Shown one piece after another: positions 43,737 to 57,215 of a stretch of 64,000 bases of DNA. Where the stretch lies: contig JNVV01000029.1 in NCBI GenBank assembly GCA_000733355.1, positions 73,768 to 137,767 on the forward strand, given 5' to 3'. The stretch comes from Falciphora oryzae. Lineage: Eukaryota > Ascomycota > Sordariomycetes > Magnaporthales > Magnaporthaceae. Position 1 is the first letter of the stretch; each line of letters starts with the position of its first letter. A program made the translations under genes and the position numbers. A model generated the notes under the pieces. It was not told the DNA's origin, did no database searches, and saw nothing but the letters and a program-made list of their open reading frames with translations.

Positions 43737-45207
43737 TTATACGTTGCCGTTGTTGGCGATCAGGGTGGTGGTGCCGGTGGGGTTGCCAGAGACACGGGCG
43801 TTCTGGGCAGTGGCGAGGGTCTTGATCTCGGCGTCGACAGCGTCGGCGACCTTGCTGACGTCGCCGCCCGAGGTGAGCTCGGGCTTGAGGGCGATCATGT
43901 AGGCGGCCAGACCGGCGACGTGGGGCGAGGCCATCGAGGTACCCGACAGGTTCTTGGAGCCAGTGTCGGACTTGGCGTCGACGCTCAGGACGTTGACACC
44001 AGGGGCGAAGATGTCGACGACGGTGCCGAAGTTGGAGAAGCCGGCCTTCTTGTCGGTGCGCTGGTCGATGGCGCCGACGGTGATGGCGCCAGGGGCCGAG
44101 GCGGGGGAAGAGTTCCTGGCGTCCTGGTTCTCGTTGCCGGCGGCGACGACGGGGACGACACCAGCGGCGCGGATGTTGTTGATGGCGTCGTTGACGGCCT
44201 TGGAAGCGGCACCGCCCAGCGACATGTTCATGACGGCCTTGCGGGCCAGGCCCTTGGACTTGGCGTCGTCGGCGACGAAGGCCATGCCACGGATGACGCC
44301 AGAGTTGGAGCCACCGCCGTTGGCGTCAAGGACCTTGACACCGACGATGTTGGCCTTCTTGGCGACACCGAAGGTCTTGCCAGCAATGGTACCAGCGCAG
44401 TGAGAGCCGTGGCCGTTCTCATCCTGGTTCTGTTACGTGGAAAGTGGATGTTAGGAAGCCGGGTAGAAAATCAGACGTTGACAAACAGCAAACAGCAAAA
44501 AAGATACGTACCACCCTGTTGATGAAGTTGGCGCCAAAGGTAGCACGGCCCTCGAACTCGTCGTGGGTGATTCGAACACCAGTATCAACAACGTAGACAG
44601 TGATGTTCTGGCCGGCGGTGTCGTCGAACGAGTAGGTGCCCGAGGTGGCGGCGTTGGGCTCGGAGCGGCTCAGGCGGGCCAGGCCGTTGGGGGCACCAGT
44701 CTGGGTGGCAGTGGCGCGCTTGGTGAGCGGGCCAGCGGCATCGGTGGGCAGAGTGTGCATGTCGCCCTCCTCCTCAACGACCTCGGGGTTCTGGGGGATG
44801 TTGAGCTGGACCTTGGCGTCGCCCTCGACGTAGGCGACGGTGGGGTCCTTCATGATGTCCAGGATGGTCTTGTCATCGGCGTCCAGCATCAGGGCCCTCC
44901 ACTTGTTGATCTGGCAGGAGTCGACGCGGGTCGACAGCTGGCGGCCGTCGAGCGAACGCTTGTAGACGTTGCGCTTGGCGATGGTGGCCTTGATGGAGGC
45001 CTGCGAGGCATCAATGTCGGCCGGGTCCATGCTGCTGTTGTAGACGACGATGAAGCTGCTGGGGATGATGTTCAGGGCCTCGGAGTTGGCGAGCGGCAGG
45101 CCCATGAACTTGCCTTCCCTGAAGAGGCTAGGGGCGGCGTTGGCCAGCGGTGCCAGGACGGCGGCCGCGGCGGCAAGAGGGGCCAGGACGGAGGTTATGG
45201 GAGCCAT
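43737..45207 (-). CDS. Secreted subtilisin-like serine protease (S8, proteinase K/oryzin type)
   Basis: Exons 45207-44512 and 44429-43737 (82-nt intron, GTACGT...ACAG) encode 462 residues. A signal peptide (cleavage likely after LANA, residue 24) is followed by an I9 propeptide inhibitor domain (about 50-135: SFIVVYN, VAYVEGD). A dibasic KR (163-164) then precedes the mature enzyme [15 protein letters not shown]. The catalytic triad is intact: Asp208 (VYVVDTGV), His239 (NGHGSHCAG) and Ser397 (SGTSMASPH). The oxyanion-hole Asn lies in [11 protein letters not shown]. It is an endoprotease made as an inactive zymogen. Signal peptide and lack of a C-terminal anchor favour secretion, though related fungal subtilases also go to the vacuole. 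Confidence 0.95.
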
Positions 45208-48200
45208 CTTGCTGTGGATTCTGTTACCAGCACAAGAAGAATAAAAGAGGAGGGTCGAAGAAGTGAAGAAAAGAGACGCTGTCTGCTTTTAGGGTCTAGA
45301 TGAGAGAGCGTAGGGGGTCCGTGAGGCGGGAGCAAGTGAAGAACAGGGGCTCGGGGTCGAAGCGAATCTGCCTGCCAGTTCAACTAAGCGGGCTAGAATG
45401 TCAAAGAGTGAAAAGGACAGACGGTGGGCTTGTCTTTATATCTGATCTGTGCCAAAATAAAATAAAGAGGTTGTTTGTCAGAAACGGTAAACCAACACGA
45501 CCAGGCGGGAAGGCAGCTCAGTGCATGAAGGAAGATCTCTTGGACCGAAGGAGCCAAAGAAACCGAGAAGGAAGAATAGAAGGGGGAAAAAAAAGAAAGG
45601 ACGGCTGTCTAAGGTTGCTGCGCCTGCATGAACCGGACTTGGACAATAGGATCAACAGGTTGCAGTCCGGAGGGGTGGGCGAGGCGGCAGTAAATAAAGA
45701 GCAGCGGCGGCTCATCAACTTGCGGGCCAAACGGAAGACGGGGACTAGGGAAGCAGGGGGTGGGTGCTTCGCAGCAGGACCCCGGCCAAGCCGAGGGTAC
45801 GCAGCGACGCAGCCCACGCAGCCGTCCTACGCGGATGGGGAACGGGGCCTGGCATGATCAGGGAATCTGGACGGGGTGGAGTCCTGGCCTGGGTGAAAGG
45901 CCTGAATCGGGCCACAGGGGGGTCTGGTCTCTGGCGGTGCGTGGGTTGTTTTTGGTGAGTGTCAGTGTCGTGTCCGGCAGTGCGGCGGCTGGCTTGTGTG
46001 GGCGGTGGGCGCCAGAGCTCGAACTGGCATGCGGCTGCTGCACATTGGAGAGAAAGGGGGACAGTGTGGCTGCTGCAGGGGAGCCCCGGCACCTCGGTGG
46101 CACGCCGCCCACGCTCGACGCTGGCGCAGATGTCAGGGCGCCCCTCGCCCGGGGTCCCAATTGGGCCCCTCGCTGGCGCCAAGTCAAACACCACGGCCCT
46201 TGCAGGGCCTCTGGGCCTTCCCGCAGCACTAGCCCCGATTGGGTAGCAGTTCCCTGTGGGGCCCACGCCCCCTGCACTCGTCTCCCAATTTCACACCCCA
46301 TCGCTGCTGCTTGGACAGAACCTCCGGAATCTGGACAGTGAATGGCCGCCTCCGTCGCAGAGCGGGGCGCGACCGAGGATGATCCAACAAAGCAGGTGGG
46401 GCTGCGCTGGAAATAGGGTCCGGAGCCATGCAAAAGCCCGCCCGTCCCATCCAGGAAGGCGACATCGTGAGCCGCTCATTCGCGCTGCCCACCAACACCT
46501 CGATATTGCATTTCAAATTGCGATTGTTTCGGACCCTCCCGTCGTCATTGGCTCGTCAGCTCGTCACTTGCCGGCGCGCGGCTGTCAGCCTCTCATCCCT
46601 CATCACTTACTCTGGCCTCGCAGGCACCGCGATAGTGGTTTAGAGAGCCGTCTTTGGTCGGTGGCAACCTTACGCCCGCCCCGCGCATGAAGGATCGGCC
46701 CTGCATCACATCTGGGCAAGCCGGCCAGCCTAGCCAGTGACGAGGTGAGGGTCGACGAGTCTGTGCATGTGATGAGAGCCCCAATGCGACGTACACGACC
46801 CCGGGAATACGCCTCCTCGGCTGGATGATGGCGGCGCTCTCTGCTCGCAACGTAACATACCAAACGTAGGTCCCACGGGCATCGAAGCTCGCACTCGTCA
46901 GTCGCCAATTCCCGTAGGAGCAACAGGATTGACGGCATATGGGATGAGCTTGGGGTCTGCCCGGAGAAACAAACAAGGTGACGGGCGTCTAAACCGACAC
47001 CGACGTTAGCCTCCCATCTCCCAGCCCACCACCTCGCATCATCCTGGATGACGCACGTTGGCCTCTCCATCCTAGTCGGCGGCAAACAGCCCCTGCCAAC
47101 ATATCGCCAGCTCGGACTTTACCATCCTGTTTTGTTTCCTTCCCGCCATTGTGTTTACCAAGATAATCCTCCCTCCAATCCATTGTGGCGCTGCCGTAGA
47201 GAAGCAAATCCATGAAATAAGAAAAACACAGCCCCCAACACTATCAACCGGGTTCACGTCTGCCGGCCCGCCGCTTCTTGCCTGCGCCAAGAGCTGTCCA
47301 GATCCGATGTGGGCGCTGTCGACTCAAGAAGGTCGCAACCGCATGACAGCCTCGTGCGGGTCGCAGGGGGTAAAAAATAACAATAATACTTACCTTGGAC
47401 AATGTCGTCAAGGTTCGGACGCACCGGCGCCAGCAGCAAGCCGGTGGCACGCTCACATCCCCGCCCGCCCTGACCTTTCGGGAACGCCCACGGTGATATT
47501 TGCATTTCGCAATTCTTTGGTAGGCAGATAGAGTGAGGAAGCGTCACACACAGGCGGCTGCAAGCCAAAGGGCGAGGGCTTTGCGGCGGAGTACGTGTGC
47601 CACTGACCGAAAGCTCCTCCTGCAAGGCCGGTGCTGTGCCACGTATACACTGGGTATTGCACTTGCACCGCTTCTCCCGTCTTCCGAAAGGGCCGGCGCC
47701 ACGTCAGCGAAGCGGGCTACGATGCTTGCTCAGCGCCGAGCGGGCGGCCCATTCCTTTTTGGCCTTCGCTTGTCGTCCATCCCATCGCCAGAACATGGCG
47801 CTTACCTCTGTCGACCCCAGGACACAGAGAGAGAGGCGACATCAGCGGCGAACGGAACGAGGAATCCTCGTCGAGACATGGTCGAGGGTTGTTTGTAAAA
47901 TGCAAGAGCTGGCCCGGCTCCCTGGTCAAGTGCATGCAGGGGGAATGGCATACCGGCCATGACATTCTGTCGGATCGACAGAAAACGTGTTTGCAGTCTG
48001 TGGTTATCGAAACGGCTCCCTATTCCAGATGCCTTGGCCCGAAGGGACGTCGTGCTGCCGTCCTGCACGCAATGGCGCCGGGAATGCCCAACGTACCTAC
48101 TAGGCAAGTATACGCATTATTGTTCCGACGATCCATCATCGTCACCGACGCCCGGCCACGCCGTACTAAGCACCGGCGTGAATCTTTATGCCTTTGCCGG

Positions 48201-49990
48201 GTGCCGACGCCCAGGTCCTGGTAGAGTCGGCCAGGCCAATATTCTGCGTCCATGTGCCGAGATGGTTATCTCGTCGAAGCTGGCGCCTGCGAAATTAGAG
48301 GATCCTCCTTGGATTCTTGGTAACACTCTCACGTCCTCTCGATCTGTAGACAGCTAGGCAGGCCGAGAGAAACTTCGGCTGAAGCTGCCGTCAAAATCAC
48401 CAAACACGAGGCCTAGCGCACCCCCCGGTTTCCCATCTCGTCTCAAGACGGCGCCATATTGCGGTGAAGCGGCCCCAGGGCAACACACACACACACACCT
48501 GAGCCTGACCCCGTGTGGCTCTCAGTCTAGACAGGGCAGCGAAACCCCATTGCGACTCCGTCCTCGTTTTGACAGGCCAGCGGACAGCGGACGAGCCTTC
48601 TCCATGCGGAAAACGGGGGACCCTCAGTTCGCTCCCCGCCTTTTGGGGGAGACGATGACGGACGACGGGAATAGAAAAAAAAAAGAAACGACTGGGGATG
48701 GGTGAAGGGGAGCCTTGTTGGATGCCCAGCCGTGGCGGACTTCTGTGCGCGCAGTGGGCGATCCATCGAAAAGCCACCCAAGCACCCAAAATGTGCCCAG
48801 TCCTGGGGGAACGATTGGAATATCCTCCGTTCCTCGGCAGTCCCTTTGTTCCCCCATCGCACACAGCAAAGAAGCGAGAGAGAGAGAGCCCTCCTAGCTG
48901 AATCCTTCCACATTTGGCACAACTCTGGCGTGGTCTGTGGCGCTCTGCGGGGCTCTCATGGGGGTGTGTGTGTCCACCTTCAAGAAACCGTTGCAGCAGC
49001 CAGCCCAGTTGAAGCATGGAAGGTGACAGGGGGTGCGGGCGGCGACTGATTGGTCGCGAGGTCCAAAACGTGGGTAAACGCGGCCAGGGGTGTGAAACGG
49101 AGCGTGCGGCCGGCCCCCTTTTTTCTTTGTGTTCGGGGCCAAGCCTGTGGGGTACACTACCATTTCCGGATCGAGTGGATCTGAGGTGCCTGTCACCCAT
49201 TGAGGCAGGGGTGCTGTGGGCCAGTCGCGAACCAGCAGTGCTCAGGAGCCTCCAATTCCACTCGGCCGACGAGAGCCACCCGAATCTCGCAGGAAGTCCC
49301 AATCAAAAACAACACGATTGTGCCCAGTGTTCTGGGAAATTCAAGGAGTCGGCAATGAGGACAGGGCCAGATCTGTGTGGAATTGATTGACCCTGCTCTC
49401 TCGGTGGTGCATGGGTGCATTGAGAAATCAGCCGCAAAGACACCTTAATTCTTTATTTCCACTGCCCACCCAAGCCTCTGCCCCGTTGGACGGTGTGTAG
49501 ACCCCGAATCCTGCGCCCCTCCGCCTGAAGAAGTTCCGGCGGAACGGGAATCCTTCAGCGAGCTCAGCTAAAGGGGGCTTGGCTGGAGGGAGGAAACGAA
49601 AGCAAAGCCCGTTGACGGTCTTCCACCACTAGCAAGCAAACAGGCAGTTCCCGCGGACGCCGGGGGAAACATGGGCCTTGCGCATTTTCTTGCGTTCGGT
49701 ATATGGGAGGGCCGAGCGATGGCAAACGCAGCTTTCGAAACTGGGCGGGCGGCCGTCATGGACCGCCCTCGGGGATCCGTATCGTCCAGGCATGAAGTGT
49801 CGGACATTTTACCTGCCTGACAGGTCTGCTTTTTGGTAATATTTGATTTTATCCATCAAAAACAGCAATAAATAATCACAAACTGTGGCACTTCCCTGTC
49901 GGCGATCATGGCGAGGCAGTTCCCTCCCGCAGCTCGTCTGCCAGCTCTCAGTTCTCAGTCCCCCTGGGTTTTTTCTTTTGTATTGGACCT

Positions 49991-50021
<31 letters not shown>

Positions 50022-53000
50022 GGTGTTTATCAGCCCCCAGGGCGATCTGATGAAACGAGAGAGAGACACGAAAAAACAAGGCCGGCTTCTAGAAGGTAGA
50101 GCCAGCCACGATACCCACACCAACAAAGCCAGCCGCAGCGCTTCGTTGATCAGAGCTGGCAGAGCCTCTGCAGGGTCCCCAGGCCCGGGCTCTGGCCGGT
50201 AAAGAGCCCCCCTTGATCATGCCAAGGGCAGTCCCCCCTTCATGTGTGCAGGCTGTTTTCTCCTTCGGGTCTATGTTTGGACGGTGGCTATGGGTTTTCA
50301 GGGCAGGCGAAGTGAGACCATGTTCCAAATGGTGCAAATCCTATCGGTCAAGGGCTTTGCTTTTCCCAGGCCACGAACAACCTCAACTCTTGGCTTTCTC
50401 GGGAGAAACAAGCCTAAGTGTTAAGGTTCGTTCTCGCGGCCCCAATTCTTCCAAAATCTTGTATCCCGTACGGGCAGTTTTCACCGCCTAGCGGGGTCGG
50501 CCGCCCCCAAATCCATGCCGAGGCTATATTGACCGCGCCCAGCGCTCTGGATGGAGACGTATTGGAGCGGCGTCCAAAAGGACCACCATGACAAACCCAT
50601 TTCTCAGCCCCCCTTTACGGCCGCGGCTCGTCTGCATCCACCGGGTGCCCTTTTGCAGGAATCCTGCCCTACTCTGGGTCGTGGTGCGGCGTCGCTTGAC
50701 CGGGCGTTATGAGCTGCAACCTGCCGCCAGCTTTTTTTTTTTTTTTTTTTGCTCGATCTCACGACGCCGCCCCTTTTCTCCGTCCAACTCGGAGTCGGTC
50801 TGTCGTGAAAGGTAGGCGGCACGCTACGAAAAAGGACGAATTACACTAGCTTTGGTGCATTGGAAAGTTCCGATGGCTCGGGCGGGGGTTTTCGGCGACC
50901 CCGACTTCCCCCTCCTTCGTGGTGCCACATAGAGTTGCCCTAGAACGGAACGTGGCCGTTCTATTCCCCCGATCCTCAGCACGAGGCTCCCGGATCCGGC
51001 ATCGCTGTCGTTGGCTCCCGGCTAGCTGGCGCCTGGTGGGATGGCGGCGGCTCCCTTGTCTCCCACCAACCAACCTAGCCGCCCATCTGCCGCCTAGGAT
51101 CGCGTGGCGGAGGCACAGTCAGATCCTTCTTCCGCAGGTGCCGGGGCTGGCGCAATCCTTCGCAGCGGCCGAGACTCAAAAAGAGAGATCGAAAAACCCG
51201 GTCTGCGCCCATATTGCCGAGGATATTGCAGCTAACGTTTGAAGTGAGCACGCACCATTTAGGGTTAATGGCATCGTCCGTACATGAGGGGGCCATCGCC
51301 CCACGTCAGCAAGAGCGACGGCGACGGTCAGAAACACGCAAGCATTGCTCCGAGCCTCCCCCTTGCTTTTTTTTCTTTTTCTTTTTCTTTTTCTCGCTGC
51401 ATGGCGCCAGTGCAGTGAGATGCAGGTGGCGGTGGGGACCACGCCTCCTGCTCATCCATCTGTCTTTGGCAAACGCAAATACTGGTCCGAGGCCGCAGCC
51501 TCCTGCAGGCCGCATGCTGCATGCTCGCCCGTTGCAATCAAAACCTCGGAAGCATATTGCTCCTGTTGCCACTCGAAATACACCCATTGCGTGCATGGGC
51601 AGGGGAGGTGAGTGAGGTTGAGAGGACAGCGAGTGCGTGTGTATGATGTGCGAGTTGGCAGATTGACTATGACACCATCCCGCCGCCATCTGCCAAACCA
51701 CCCGCTATATCCCCACTATCCAACCATACGGACCACCGAGACTTCACTCTAGATAGACGGAAAGACCCCCTGCAGGACGCGTGGTTGCAATGCGCAGGTG
51801 GTTGGGCGCGGTGGTGCAGCAGGGCCAGACCGGCGTCAGGATGACGGAAGTGCAATCTGACCAGCCATGCGCGGAGGGGAAAAGCCCATATGTCCAACAT
51901 GTGCTCGTCACACCAGGCCTGGGCCCATCATATCCCGTTGTGCGATGTCGTCAATATATCTGAGCATGCAGAGTGCCGCATATATGCCCCCGCTCAGTCT
52001 CGGGGGTATTCTGGCTCTTGCTAGAGCTTTCTGTTGTTGTTTTCTCACTCAGCCAGTGCGACCAGAGAGCGGTCGTTTACCCACCTACTCCTTGACCCCC
52101 ATGTGCTTGCGCCCGCCATCGAGATAGCCGTGCTGTCAACTTCTGGCTAGAGCAGGGTTGTTGTGGCCACGTGCAGCCTCGTTCTCGGTCCTTGCGGGTG
52201 GCTTTTTACATGGATGTCGTGGTAGTGATATGCCAGAAACGGTGAGAACGAGGACAGGACCGCCGTCTTCCTGGCGTGCGAAACCGGTCATTCAATTCAC
52301 GTCTCCTCACTCCGCCAGCCGTCTGGCCGGTAAAAGAACATGGTTCCCGGTATCCGTACGGACCGGACTGTGGGAAAAACACACCGGCTCGCCCTCGCCA
52401 TCCCACTTCCCCCCACACCCGTGCCCCGGTGATGACATAAGCACCTCTGGTCGAGGGGACAGCGAGGTGCATTAACCTGCAGATGAACAATGCGGTGAGA
52501 TGCGCTCAGAGCCCGTCCAAATGACCCCATGGCACGAGAGTTTCTGCGGCAGGCTTCGGCGGCCGCTTTGTCATGGCATGGTGCCGACGGACGGGTTGGC
52601 TGACGGGGGAAAGCGCAAAACAGCACGCGACATGAGCCAACCGGTGGCGAGAGGCGGCCGGACTTCGCTCCGGAGATCTGGTTCTGACGGTTTTTTTTTT
52701 TTTTTCGACATCGGATTCCTTGCTTGATGGGATGCTAGATAGGAGTCATCCATTGACACGGCGAGGCGGGATGGACACCACGAGGACGACGGGAGCAGGG
52801 AGCTAGCGACGAAGGAAAGCAGAGTGAGGCTATCGCTGGTGCTGGTCGCATTCGGATTGGACCACTGAATCTCAGATCTTGATCTGAAGGGCGATGATTG
52901 CCGGCCCGGGTTGGACCGCTGCGAAATAGAGTGGATCAGCAGCCAGCCCAACTGTCCAATCAGATTGGATTACAGTCGCTGATAAGCTGATAATTCACTC

Positions 53001-54328
53001 CAGTGGCCCCACCGCGCCGATGAGAGGCAGCTTGGCAGCACCCTTCAAGCATTGAAATGGGAGGCCCCACCGCTGCAGCGACTGGGGGTCCGGCTGCAGC
53101 GAAAGTCGGGGCTTGGGCTCCATGGGCTCATGCATTCAATCTACGCGAGCATATTCGCGCCCATTCATGCTTTGCTGGGGATGATGAAGTTCAGTAAAAA
53201 TCGGGAGCATTTCAATTGTTTGTTGATGGAGATTGTTGTTGTTGTGTTCTCTGCCCAGCTGCCCAAATTGAAGTCTCTTGCTGCGCCCTGCCGCCGAAAC
53301 GAGGTCATCTCTTTTCAGCTCCCAAGCCAAAGGCGCAGGCCTCGTCCGCCCTCTCTCGACTTGCCCCCAGCCAGTGGTCAATCCGCAATCTCATCCAGCC
53401 AGCCGCTGCCCGCAAGAGACTTGAGTCGCAGTCAATGCACACACCAAGCACACACAGCACAGCGCAGCAAATCTCGGCCAACTGTGCGACACGCAAACAC
53501 CACAAACACCACCAAGCCGCAATTCGTTCCAACCCTTGGACTGTAAAAATTTTCTCTCCTGTTTTGTCGTGCTGCTCGACCTGGCCGCCGGCAAAGCAGC
53601 CAACAACGGGCGAGCCACGCACTCTACTTCCGGCAGCCATTCCCCCCGCTCTTCGTCTAGGCCAGTCAAGGCCCTCGTTGACCCGGCCCAAGGCCTGCTT
53701 TGAGCACGCTTCCTGCGCTCATCGAGCCATCTCCACGCTCCAATAACCCTGACCGTGTCGCTGCCGTTCCAAACCACCCCCACCAGCCCAGCCAATCCTC
53801 GCCGGCCAAGTCTCACGCGACCGTCCAAGGCCCATCCTGCCGGCTGCATCAACGCTCGCCCACTTTGGAGCCCGACTTTGACGGAGTCGAGACCCAGTCG
53901 GAGCGACGAGATTGTCTATCGTCTGCAAAATTTACCCCCAACCAGAGGGGCCAGGCCGTCCGCTGGGCCGGCTTGCAACCCTTTTTCTCTGTTTCGCTGC
54001 CACCCCCGCCAGACCAACAAGATCCGAACCGCCCTGGCCGTCCGCTCGGGCTTCAAATCTCTCTTGCTGTCGACCTAACCTAAATCCAGCCAGGCCCCTC
54101 GTCGACTCGTGTATCCTGCCTCCCTCGGCTGCACGCTCCCCCGCCTACAGTCTCCGGTCCGAACCAGCCAGTCTTCGGGTCCGCTTCCATTCATCAAAAA
54201 GATCGATACCAAACAAACGAACCGAGACCCGCGACGGGGCCGACTCCTTCCTCTCGAGCACCCCTGCCATGACCTTCGAGCCGCCCGATTGATTCTTGGA
54301 CGAAAATCCAAATCCGATTCCGATTCCG
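45208..54328. other. 9-kb gene-poor region
   Basis: No coding region was recognised over about 9 kb between the protease (minus) and F-box (plus) start codons. Open frames are short, overlap on both strands and have arbitrary composition. There is a 29-T run at 49993-50021, shorter T runs near 50733-50750, 51366-51395 and 52691-52705, and a short CA run near 48485. No transposon protein, tRNA or tandem array was seen. The last 1 kb is pyrimidine-rich, as expected for the F-box leader. Confidence 0.55.
45435..45441 (-). promoter_or_regulatory. Possible TATA element of the protease gene
   Basis: ATATAAA on the minus strand lies about 230 nt upstream of the protease ATG. It is a plausible core promoter if the leader is about 200 nt, but the start site is unknown. 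Confidence 0.25.
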
Positions 54329-56339
54329 ATGGACTCTGCTACTCTTTCACGCCGGCCGTCTGTCGCCGCCATCCCCGGCGGCGGCGGCGACGATGTCCAA
54401 CCAGCCGGCCCGATACCCGTCGACCCGCGGTCGCCTCGCGTAGTCGACCGTCCGCCATCACTACACGGCGACGAGGCCAAGGTGGCCGCCACCGCGGAGC
54501 TGGCTTCCATCATGACCGCCGCCTCCAACCCCGTGTCGCCCGGCCCCGCGAGCCCTCCGCTCTTGGATCCGACACGAAGCCAGGACTTCGTGCCGCCCGC
54601 TCGCCCAAGCAGCACACCGTTCCCTCAGCCCGAGCCTCGGAACTCGGAAATCACATGCACGAGCTGTCCAGCGAGGACCGGCGATGGGCTGGATATCGAG
54701 CATGAGCACGACGACGGGTCTGGCTTCTCGCCCTTTGCGCAGCCGGTGCAGCCTCAGGGCATCGACCTGAACGACCTTCCGCCCGAAATACACGAGTGCA
54801 TCCTCGACCATCTCTTTGGGTACCGGGTGTCGGCTGCCTCCAAGAGCTCCATGGGCATGAATAGCGTTACACGGAGCTGGGGCACCGCGTTGAGACACTC
54901 GAGACGACGCGAGCTGTCGGAGCTGGCCCTGGTCAGCCGCGTTTGGCGGGTGCTGATCCAGGAGCGTCTCTATCGCCACATCAAGCTCAAGGCGACCGTG
55001 GGCTCCGTTAACGACGCCGTGGCCTACTTTGCCCAGCATTCGCATCTGCGGTCATATGTCAGGCATATCGAGGTCTGGTTTCCCGTTTTCCAGCCCAAGC
55101 ACGGGCCGTCGGTCCTCTTCGCGACATCGGTGCTCCCCACTGTGACCGTCGACGGGCTCACTGCCGCGTCGTACGTGCTGCCGGCAGACAATTGCTCCCT
55201 GGAGGAGGCTTTCTACTTTGTCGGTGCCACCTTTCCCAAGGTCCGGGTGCTTACCCTCGAAGGAGGCGAGCGTAAGAAGGCGCCCAAGGTCAGGCACTTT
55301 ATTGGAGGCGCCGAGTTTTCCTTTGTGCCGCACCACAACACGCCGCATTCTGGCTTGTCTCCTTCATCGAGCCCCTACCTCCCGTCGTCTCTGGCCATCG
55401 CCAGGGAGATGCCAAAGGTCCCCACCATCAGGACCCTCGTGTGCAAGGGGCAGTGGAACCTCATCCGGAGCGAGGATGACTTTGCCGCCATCGCCTCGGC
55501 GCTGCCCAACTTGGAAGAGTGGCATGGATCTTACAACAAGCCCAAGTCAAAGAGCTACCTCACCATGGCCGCCATTCTACCCCGGCTGCCCCCGGGGTTG
55601 AAGAAGGTGCACCTGTGTCTCGAGGCCGACTACCGGCGCGAACTGTCGTTCCCACCGTATTTCATCAAGGTGTCCAGCCGGCTGCACTTCTGCCAGCGGC
55701 TAGGTCTTGCAGCACCAGGCCTGGAGCACCTATCGTACACTGGGCGTGTCTGTCGCGTCTTCTTCGACACCCTAGCCGCCGGCGCCGACCCGAGGCTTAC
55801 GCGGCTCAAGAGCATCGATCTGACGGTCAAGAATTGCTGCCGCCAGGTGACGCACTGGAACGAGTCCGGCTCGGGCATAACGGACATGAAGTTTATCCAG
55901 GCCTTCGAGGCCTTGGTGCTGGCTGGAATCCGCGCACTGAAAAGACTGCGCGCACTCGAGTACCTGCGGATTCGATATGTAGATCTTGGTAAGTCGCTCC
56001 CTGCCCGTCGGCCCCTTTTCTCCAGGCCTGCCCTCAGGCTTCTCTCCATATCACTGCCGCCAGCATTGCTGACGATAGTCCCGCTTTACAGACTCACCAA
56101 TCCCATCTCTAAACCCCTACTTCATTCTCAACCGCGACGGCTGGGTTGAGGGGGTCTGGAGCGATAGCATCGTCAGGACTCTCCAGGCCGCCCGTCCCGA
56201 AGCACGCTTCAGAGAGCTGGCGGACGGACCCAACAAGGATGGCCGAATGATCATCGGCCCTGAATATATGGGCAAGGTTGTCTCGTTCAAGCTTGACAAC
56301 TACAAGTATCTTTACGGAGGAGCGTTTGCCGGCTCTTAA
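54329..56339 (+). CDS. F-box protein
   Basis: Exons 54329-55988 and 56092-56339 (103-nt intron, GTAAGT...ACAG, branch CTGAC) encode 635 residues. About 140 disordered Pro/Ser-rich residues lead to an F-box (about 145-220: IDLNDLPPEIHECILDHLFG, then ELALVSRVWRVLIQERLYRH). A long region without a named domain follows; it has Leu-rich segments reminiscent of degenerate LRRs (GLKKVHLCLEADYRR, LTRLKSIDLTV, LRALEYLRIRYVDL). F-box proteins link substrates to Skp1-Cullin1 ubiquitin ligases; the C-terminal half would be the substrate-recognition part. The start is the first ATG in frame after an upstream stop; a non-ATG extension of 11 codons is not credible. The substrate is unknown. Confidence 0.85.
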
Positions 56340-57215
56340 AGTTGCCTTCCGTGACTTGTTTCCGCAGGCGTGGTGTTTCTTTCATGTCTTCCCTTGAGAT
56401 TCTCACATCTCCTTTTCTTATCTCTGCCTAACACCTCGTGGTCTTTCCCTGGGAAGGCCTTGTCTTCATGGTGACAATCACAAGCACACACACTCGCATC
56501 ACAGTTTCCTTGCGTGTTACGGCGGACTGGTGTTAATGGGGCGGTGGTTGGATCTTGATCTTCTTCCCTGGATCGCGCGTTTCTAGTGCTTGCCCACTTG
56601 ATCCATCTTTCTCTTCTGTGATTTCCTTTGTTTCCTCTGTTTCGGTTTGCACGGCGGATCAGCATGGCGTTTGAGGCTTGGACTCTGTGATTTTACTATA
56701 ATACCATGCGGCTTATAGCCCTCCCCCCTCCTTTTTTTTCTTCATTTTCGTTATCTTGTTTTTGTTCTTTCTCTCTACTGTTCCATTTTCACATTGTCCG
56801 ATTTCGAATAAGAATCTCGACTTGTGGGTTTCTCCTGCCTGAAAACCGCTCCGGCCCGTTGGGAGCCCTAGTTTGACCAAGGCCTCTCTTCTTTTTTTCT
56901 CATTTGTTTTCCAGGGCAAGATATCTGAGCACGGAAAAAGGTGTGGGTGGTGATCTCCCGAACAAGATCGTTGGCACTACTACTAGGCGGGAAGGACAAC
57001 ATGGGACGAAAACAAACACTCTAGCTTCGTTTGATATTAGTTGCAGCGGGCTGGCTACTAGTAGCACTTATCAGACATAATTCAAGGCTCGAGATTACCA
57101 GTGACGAAGAGTGCTTTTTTTTAGGGGGGTTTCAGAAGCTCGTATTATGCTATCCAATTTATTTGTGAGGGGTTCTATCCCATACACCTGCCTCCTAGGA
57201 AACGAGAACATTATT
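56340..57215. other. Convergent intergenic region
   Basis: The 3' flanks of the F-box gene (plus) and the GPI14-like gene (minus). AT-richer with pyrimidine tracts around 56730-56780. No gene was seen. Confidence 0.5.

Noticed and set aside
47254..47625. Possible minus-strand exon ending in a strong AAG|GTAAGT donor near 47393
   Set aside because: The donor is consensus, but upstream coding sequence shows no family match and no acceptor or downstream exon could be tied to it. Worth an RNA-seq look, not a gene call.
48397..49302. 301-codon minus-strand frame in the gene-poor segment
   Set aside because: Arbitrary composition rich in Arg, Ser, Pro and His, broken by a CA microsatellite-encoded CVCV run; no known domain.
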